In this document: positions 58,014 through 64,000 of the stretch, piece after piece
Layout: each line of letters opens with the position of its first letter
How positions within the stretch are numbered: position 1 is the first letter of the stretch
Assembly: GCA_037976565.1 (NCBI GenBank)
Contig: CP137668.1
Span: forward strand, 21,676,251 to 21,740,250
Origin: Mesocentrotus franciscanus
Taxonomy: Eukaryota; Echinodermata; Echinoidea; Camarodonta; Strongylocentrotidae
Reading direction: 5' to 3'
DNA length: 64,000 bases
The notes under the pieces: generated by a model
Database searches by the model: none
What the model was told of the DNA's origin: nothing
What the model saw: only the letters and a program-made list of their open reading frames with translations
Translations under genes and position numbers: made by a program

Positions 58014-58417
58014 TCCATAGAGGACGGTTCTTGAAATGCTCCTTGAAGCATGACAGTATCACCTGACCCAGGGTTATCAAAGCTAGATGCGTAGTAATAT
58101 GGATTGGGGACGCTGGTTGAGGAAACGTAATGATTATCGCTTCTGGGATAATTGTTCCGATGAAGCAAACTGAACGGACTATTTGACGTATTAGAAAGGC
58201 CTGAGAAAGGTAGGCCACCTGTAACCTCTATTGGTCGGGAATCTACGGGTGTATTCTCTGTTAATTCAAATGGTATCACAACTCTTGATGTAGAGAAGTC
58301 GTTTGTGTTGGGTCTGGGTGGACTGGTTGAGCCAGGGGATCTTGCAGAGTTTAAAGGGACTCCTATTCCTCGATTGTTTGTTGGAGTTGAGTGTGTTTCA
58401 TCTGTCTGGCCTTGTTC
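58014..58417 (-). CDS. Gene B: cytoplasmic tail exon, proximal part
   Basis: Minus-strand frame beginning after a likely acceptor (pyrimidine-rich TTTTTTCTCTTTT followed by GGGCAAG, about 58,418) and running to the element at 58,013. Ser/Thr/Pro/Asn-rich (SPGSTSPPRPNT), with an NPYYY site (NPxY-like), YASSFDNP and QEPSSM, the first half of the tail repeat unit. Without removal of the inserted element the frame runs 47 codons into it and stops at 57,872. The exact acceptor is uncertain: no AG gives the phase-2 entry expected if the upstream exon ends like the gene A membrane exon, so at least one more exon probably intervenes. Confidence 0.55.
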
Positions 58418-59231
58418 CTTGCCCGAAGCCACCGTTCCAAAAGAGAAAAAAGGCAACAACCATCAGAGTTAAGGAGTGTGAAGAATTGTACACTTTCAGC
58501 AGGAAATTGCGGTAGCAGCATTGCTCAGATATCTATCATATATCCTCACACTCTGAGATAATGGATTGGGGAAAGAAACTTCCAATCAAAACAAATAATA
58601 ACAACAATAATAATTGTGGAATTATATAGCCATTAAAGATACTATGTCCCTTTTGCAGACAACATCAAATTCTGTGGAACTTTGCAGGAATTATGAATAT
58701 GTCATGTATGTCCTATCTGTGAAATTTAAACGTTAGCAGTGTCCTAATATTCAAATTATGCAAGGAAACCCGTTTACTTGCTAGACTTCACTGTCAGACA
58801 CTATTGAGTGACTGACTGGCTTTTTTCATCTTTGGTAATAACATACATAAAATGAGCTGTAAAGGGTACATGAGCATTTGTCTACATCAATAACCCACTT
58901 CTTGTAATGGCCAAAATTAAACTGATTGAATCTTTGCGCAGCATAAACGTACGACCATTCGGTACAATGGTCTGAAAAATCAGACTATTACTTACTGGCT
59001 CTATAGCTCCTAAGTCGATTCGACAACTAATAGTCGTTATTTTCCCACTTAAAGAAATTTTCAAGCCCCCCTTTTTTAGGGAAGTTCAAAATTAGTATTG
59101 TCTTTCAAATGCCGTTGGAATTTAACCTTTTCATTTTTTTGGCCTGCAAATGGGACATAGTACCTTTAATACGGAATACCGTCACTAAATGCTTTACAGA
59201 TATCAGTTTTATAACCCCGGTCATCAGATTC
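58418..59231. other. Presumed intron of gene B
   Basis: Should contain or lead to the membrane exon of gene B, but no hydrophobic exon matching that of gene A was recognised. Confidence 0.35.
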
Positions 59232-59500
59232 ATTCACACACACACACACACACACACATTGTGCACCATTTCCACTTCCTGGGGGGTATTTCTACCATTA
59301 CGGTCACCTTTAGGGCATTTGGCAATTTCTATCACAAAGGCTTTCGTCATCCTTCCAGGTCCCCATTTTTTCTCTTGGGTATAAAGTGGCAAATTTTGAT
59401 TAATGTTTTGCTGAAGGACATTGGTGCCCTGTCGGTGATCAAACCCACGACCTTGCATTTCCAGCCAAAATTAATTACTAACACCACTCGACTACGACAC
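59232..59500 (-). mobile_element. tRNA-derived SINE, minus strand
   Basis: The minus strand has an A-box-like TAGTCGAGTGG (about 59,485-59,496) and a B-box-like GGTTTGATCAC (about 59,435-59,446) at tRNA-like distance. CCGACAGGGCACCAATGTCC follows and the element ends in a (TG)n run, which is (CA)n on the plus strand at 59,232-59,258. No tRNA cloverleaf fits. Confidence 0.65.
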
Positions 59501-61960
59501 ATTTTCCTAATTGATGACAACTACATAATGGAGAATTGTAAGCTAAAGGTAATAATAGTTCAGACACATACTTATGTAATTAACGCTACATAACGGCTAT
59601 CCATTCCCCTATAATGATAAGCTAGGACCTTTCCACACCGATGGCTCACAGCACACCGACCTCAGTCTTTGCCTCGAAATAGAGTGTGTGCAGACTGAAA
59701 TGTTTTTGAATGTTACATCATTAATCTGACGAACCCTGTTCAATGATATAAAGTCTAAGTTAAATCAATAATACAATTATTTTCTTGGTCTAAAACGAGC
59801 GGCATTATGCATGTGAAAAACAAAGGAACTGAAGCAGAGAAAGGAAATGCAGTGAGGTATGTTAGCCTAAAATTGTAATCTTCTCCTCGAGTCACTACAC
59901 AGCCTCTGGCCTATTGGGTACGGGGTTCTGGGAGGAGGGGCAGACCAACATGTATTTCATCCTCCCCCACAGTCACACATAATTATTCCATCTTTACTAT
60001 AGCCAGCCCCATGTATGAGGACTTTGCATCGTTCTGTTCCGGTCCGAACTCCGAAGGTGATATAAACAGGAGCTGTTAGGCCATGCCTCCCTTAAACCTG
60101 AAATATTTTAATATAACAGTGATATGGTAGGGTTCAACCACCCCCTTGCCTGATGATTTGTCTCATCTATGGTTTAGTGAAAGCTTATTTTTCTTTTGTC
60201 CTTTTTAAATATTTTATTTGTGTCTATGTAGGTGTTGGTGCACGTGTGTTAGTGGAGGCGAGTATTTTGTATTGTAGGCCTTAGCTATACGTTAGTATTG
60301 GGGGTATTATGTGTTTGCGATGCATTGAAATCGGAAAACAAATCGGTATAAAGCTATAAGGATCTTTTCAAAATTAAGATGTTAGATAAAGATTTTAGGG
60401 TTAAACCTTGTCAAATTAGAAATGTCGCAATGGTGTGCTCTTTTCGACAATGAAAATTTGTGTTTAAAAAATTGCATAAATTTGTATTATTAATGGTGCC
60501 CTCTGGCATGGTATCCTGTGAAATAAGTGTACTACAAACATCTCCAAAAACATTCTATCCTCACCGTTAGTCATGGTAGTCACAGTTGTGAATCATGTAG
60601 TGTGATCAGATTTTTTTGTAATCATTGAAGTACTCTCCGGAAAGCGTTTTGTTGTAACTGGTTTTATGATAAGATTATTAACAGTAATTAAAGAGTCGAC
60701 AACGACGTCAGCTTATCTAATTCAATAAAGGCCTACAGCACAAATTCGCGGCAAAAACATAGAAGTTTAGTAAAAGAAAAATCGATTATGTTGAGGGCCA
60801 ATAACGTCGAAAATTATGCTAAAAAGTTTAAATATTTGAACACGATTCATCTTTTCTCAAAAACGAAAGATTATCCCAATCAAAGGGATTTGTATGACCT
60901 TTGCTTTCTGATTTTGTCATGTTTCGGATCTTTGCAATTTATGTGATTGAGACCACTTTGTCTCTGACTTCAGACATATTACGGTAAAATTATAAGATGT
61001 TTTGATTTGTGGACAGGGTTTTACTGAGAGTCCCTTCAAAAATCTAGTGCTAAGTTTTATCTCCTTCTCATTATATTTTTTCCTGTACCAGATTATTTTA
61101 ATATGCTACAAAAAGTAACTATTTTCATGTTAATTACTTTATACACAAATAAATGATATTGTTCACGTCATAATGATGAATAAAACTTGTCAAACCAATC
61201 ATTTTGACTTGTTCAATGTTCATGACATTCTTTTTAAAATATCAAAGACCCCTCGCACTTTCCGACCCATTGATATTTGAAAGTTGTGCCATAATTTGCT
61301 ATTGGAGGCCAAATCATGATTTCCCCATGCCTTTGCCCAGGTTATATGATTTGTTTCATATTGCGTGCATGACATTTCCAAAAAGCTTTTATGAATTTTG
61401 AAGAATTTATAGATTTTTTCTGAATATTGTATTTCATAATTATTGATTTTGATATAAATAGTTTATCAAAATTCAATTTGTCATGATTTAACTGGAAAAA
61501 ATTACTCTTTATTTGTGCATCCACACAAAAACATACTACTATAACAATCTAACTTGGATGCATGTGAAGAAATAAGATTTTTAGGGTGAAAATAGGAAAT
61601 TTATATTATTAATATAAAGAAAATAATTAGTGGATAGTGAGGACCATACGTCACAGACTCATGAGTGAGTTGCCAATTTGCGTAGTGATTTTCAAAGTTT
61701 TTCATGTCATTCAAAATTCATAACTTTCTTATTAGTTATCCGATTTTGCTTAAACTTTTTTTGATTGGTTTGTCTGATTTTTCTGGTTCTATTGAAAGTA
61801 AGTTATTTTTGGAGTGGACTTGGGCTTTAAGCTTATTTTATCGAGTTAGATGAAAAGATTTGTTACCATCTTTAATTTCTTTTGTTCTCAGTATGGTGCA
61901 AAACCAATCAATAATTATTACAAAATCAATTTACCTTTAAATAAAAACACCGATAACGAA
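59501..61960. other. Presumed intron of gene B, no exon recognised
   Basis: AT-rich. Stalk and membrane exons of gene B are expected in this interval but none could be supported. Confidence 0.35.
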
Positions 61961-61963
61961 ATA

Positions 61964-62142
61964 CAGTCAAACCTATCTATAAAGGCCGCCCAGGGGAAAC
62001 AGAGAAAGTGGCCACTGTAGACAGCATGGCATTTCTAGACAGGTTCTACAACACATATTTCTCTCTCAAGGGAGAACAAATTAATGGCCACTATAGACAG
62101 ATGGCCTTTATAGAAAGGTGGCCACTAAGACAGGTTTGACTG
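61964..62142. mobile_element. TA-flanked MITE (179 bp)
   Basis: Inverted ends CAGTCAAACCTATCTATA / AGACAGGTTTGACTG, flanked by TA on both sides (61,962-61,963; 62,143-62,144). The interior has GTGGCCACT and GGCC(A/T)TTTATAG motifs repeated in both directions. The ends and TA target resemble pogo/Tigger-type MITEs. Confidence 0.85.
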
Positions 62143-62797
62143 TAACAAAAATTGTAATAAAGATGTGTATTAGTGTATGCAGTACATGATTAAAAGAAAG
62201 CCGTTTATACCTTCAGCCATCGTTCTGTAGTAAGCAAAAAAAATTATTCAAAGTGTTTTTTTCCCCTTCAAAATCTCTGAAATCTAAACCTTGTTTGGAG
62301 TATATAACTTGATATAAACAATAAATTGACCTTATTTTGCCAGTCTTTCATTTGACTAAATTTGACACACGATACCGTCAAACCAACTGTACAATGAAGC
62401 ACGTGTTTCTTTGTTTTTTGTTTTCTTTTATAGGAGACAAGCTATTCGCAAACATTTGAGAATATCGTACACACCGACACGTATCAAACACACACACAAA
62501 CAAAATGTTCATGGATTGAAGTATGAAGAAAAGGCAAACATATAGATGCATACATATACAAAAACCTCAAAGCCCGTTAACTACTTTTCCATTTCTATCT
62601 AACAGTTTTCCTCTCTTTTTATATATATTTCTTCATTGTGTTTAAATTAGTATTTTTGTTGCAAAAACTTAGTTCAATTTACAATCCTTCCCATGTATTA
62701 TAAATACCATTGTAAAATACAATAATGGTCTAACCCTGTTCAGAGATAAATCTTTACATACGACTGAGAGATTAAAACAAATATATTTTTTTCCTAC
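62143..62797. other. Presumed intron of gene B
   Basis: A strong minus-strand acceptor (TTTTTTTTGCTTACTACAG, about 62,235) is followed by a donor-like GTATAA only 14 bp later. The 14-bp segment is out of phase and is not called an exon. Confidence 0.35.
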
Positions 62798-62998
62798 CAT
62801 CCATTATACAATCTGGAATTGATTCGTTCCACACAGGATTTAATGGTGATGATCCCGGCACACATTGCAGGGTTCCATTGCCGTTCAGACTGTATCCATC
62901 CATACATGTAAGATGAATGATAGAACCGAACCACGTGATGTTAGAATCCCAAGATCCACCAGTCGTGTCGTTTAGCTCCTCACAGAAACCTACAGAAA
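62798..62998 (-). CDS. Gene B: sushi/CCP domain exon
   Basis: A 201-bp minus-strand exon, acceptor CTTTTTTTATAG, donor GTAGG, phase 1 at both ends. It encodes GFCEELNDTTGGSWDSNITW, then IHLTCMDGYSLNGNGTLQCV and a closing WNESIPDC. Same four cysteines and length as the gene A exon at 15,771-15,971, differing at scattered residues. The open frame upstream (SFFIVSV) is intron, before the acceptor. Role as for the gene A module. Confidence 0.9.
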
Positions 62999-63506
62999 CT
63001 ATAAAAAAAGAGGTATGAAATCTGATCATTGAGAGAAATTCATCGGCTCTGATTTCTTCAGAGGAAGGGTGTGAATGAAATATATTTTGTGAACATTTTT
63101 AAATTAAAAAAATGAACGATGATTATATGGCATGTAGCTAAATTCTCAAAGAAAAAAAAAAACACAAGACAAACATGCATGCCTTAAATACAAACAAAAA
63201 TTATCGATTTGATTTCTAAATTTGATAGACGATTCCAATGAGAAGTCAAAATCCAATGTTAGCCTTGTACTAATGTAAGATTTGATGATATCCTGTAATA
63301 ACGTGATCGCAAAGTTGTTGAGAAAACCTAAGGCAATTTCAATTCTTGTACGTCATCTGATGAAATGTGTGAACTGGACAATGAAATATAGCATTATCCG
63401 AACATGATTTCTAAACATTTGCCATAAAGTTTTGAAATTCCTCTTAAGTTTATTTCTTGAAAGTCTTTGCGTTCGTATTAAATAAAAAATGTCTACATAT
63501 GCCTAC
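62999..63506 (-). other. Gene B intron, duplicated from or with gene A
   Basis: Shares ordered blocks with 15,972-16,496, with small indels. Confidence 0.7.
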
Positions 63507-63743
63507 CGTCATAAACTGACATTTTTGATAGCGACGTTGTTTCCTCACGACACTCCGTTGCATCTACCAACTGGACCTCGGCAGATGTGGAACACAAACA
63601 TTCCATTTGATTCATAATAGCGATAGATTGGATTCCGTTTGTTTTACATGAAGAGATACAAAGTGCAGTCGATGAGAACGTAAATCTGGAGCTGTTCTGT
63701 AATGTCATTGTTTCGAGTTCATAACATCCTTTATATCCGGGTT
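63507..63743 (-). CDS. Gene B: WSC domain exon
   Basis: A 237-bp minus-strand exon, acceptor ending CCCCTCAG, donor GTAGGC, phase 1 at both ends. It reads GYKGCYELETM, LCISSCKTNG, AIMNQMECLCSTSAEVQL and ends KMSVYDG. Cysteine pattern and splice sites equal those of 16,497-16,733. The upstream in-frame extension differs by an indel between the copies, which supports starting the exon at the acceptor. The rest of gene B lies beyond position 64,000. Confidence 0.88.
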
Positions 63744-63879
63744 CTGAGGGGAAAAACCCAACAATATACTTAAATGTAGAAACAAACACATGGTAATAAA
63801 CAAACCCATGTAATGATGAGGAGGATTGGGTCTAAACATGGACGGTCTAAAGGAGGTTCATGCATTATTCCTTCTCTCC

Positions 63880-63975
63880 CTCTCTCTCTTAGTCTCTCGC
63901 TCCCTCTGTCTTCCTCCCTCTCTCTGTCTCTCTGTCTCTCTCTGTCTCTCTGCTTGTCTCCCTCCCTCTCTCTCA
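63880..63975 (+). repeat. CT-rich microsatellite, gene B counterpart
   Basis: Pyrimidine tract at the same position relative to the WSC exon as 16,855-16,955, followed by the same AAGCCTTTAATCAAGGC segment at the right edge. Confidence 0.9.
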
Positions 63976-64000
63976 TAAAGCCTTTAATCAAGGCATTCGT

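Noticed and set aside
56759..58417. ITAM in the cytoplasmic tail
   Set aside because: The two YxxL-type sites (YHTL, YHCL) are about 31 residues apart, not the 6-8 required, so only single YxxL-type motifs are reported.
62221..62235. 14-bp microexon with strong acceptor in gene B
   Set aside because: Length is not compatible with phase 1-1 exons of this gene and there is no supporting partner in gene A.
63770..63991. Minus-strand frame with Arg/Glu-rich repeats and a hydrophobic end
   Set aside because: Encoded by the CT microsatellite and intron; out of frame with the WSC exon.

Overview
The window is intron-rich, AT-rich eukaryotic DNA packed with transposable elements. The visible host genes are built from CUB, SRCR, WSC and sushi (CCP) domains, each on an exon with phase-1 ends. 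With the mix of APE-type LINEs, Ty3/gypsy, Penelope-like, hAT-type and TA-target elements and a tRNA-derived SINE, this points to a marine invertebrate deuterostome, most likely an echinoderm (hemichordate or amphioxus not excluded). The organism is inferred; no sequence marker proves it.

Host genes. Two paralogous receptor genes lie head-to-tail on the minus strand. Gene A runs from about 19.03 kb down to 0.33 kb: CUB exon, two-exon SRCR domain, WSC exon, sushi exon, two short Thr/Ser-rich stalk exons and a transmembrane exon. Its cytoplasmic exons lie below position 1 and its signal-peptide exon was not found. Gene B enters from the right edge (WSC exon at 63.5-63.7 kb, sushi exon at 62.8-63.0 kb). 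A tyrosine-rich cytoplasmic tail at 56.8-58.4 kb is probably its 3' end. The WSC-sushi block, including its intron and a CT-rich tract upstream, is duplicated between the genes (15.7-17.0 kb and 62.8-64.0 kb). A 479-bp inverted-repeat element splits the tail exon. A third possible gene is suggested by two small phase-matched minus-strand exons at 37.7 and 35.1 kb.

Mobile DNA. 1.26-4.9 kb: broken minus-strand LINE (endonuclease and RT). 6.35-7.26 kb: LINE ORF1-like pseudogene. 7.7-11.0 kb: decayed minus-strand Ty3/gypsy. 19.52-23.19 kb: 3.67-kb element with an exact 8-bp target duplication, enclosing tandem arrays, a nested element and an orphan C2H2 zinc-finger fragment. 28.88-29.19 kb: hAT-type MITE with an exact 8-bp duplication. 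29.3-30.0 kb: gypsy gag remnant. 30.6-31.15 kb: Penelope-like 3' fragment split by a 161-bp TA-flanked MITE, a second copy of which lies at 55.54 kb. 40.2-46.9 kb: a well-preserved plus-strand LINE with duplicated leader, PHD-finger ORF1 and nearly intact ORF2. Further MITEs lie at 36.95 and 61.96 kb and SINEs at 50.5 and 59.2 kb.

Satellites and simple repeats: a GTAC-rich minisatellite at 31.2-31.75 kb, a 289-bp tandem at 35.65-36.39 kb, a palindromic cluster at 38.66-38.89 kb and an exact 85-bp satellite at 49.29-49.96 kb. No rRNA, functional tRNA, CRISPR or prokaryotic operon structure is visible. Positions, splice sites and motifs were read by eye; family assignments rest on motif recognition, not on a database search.
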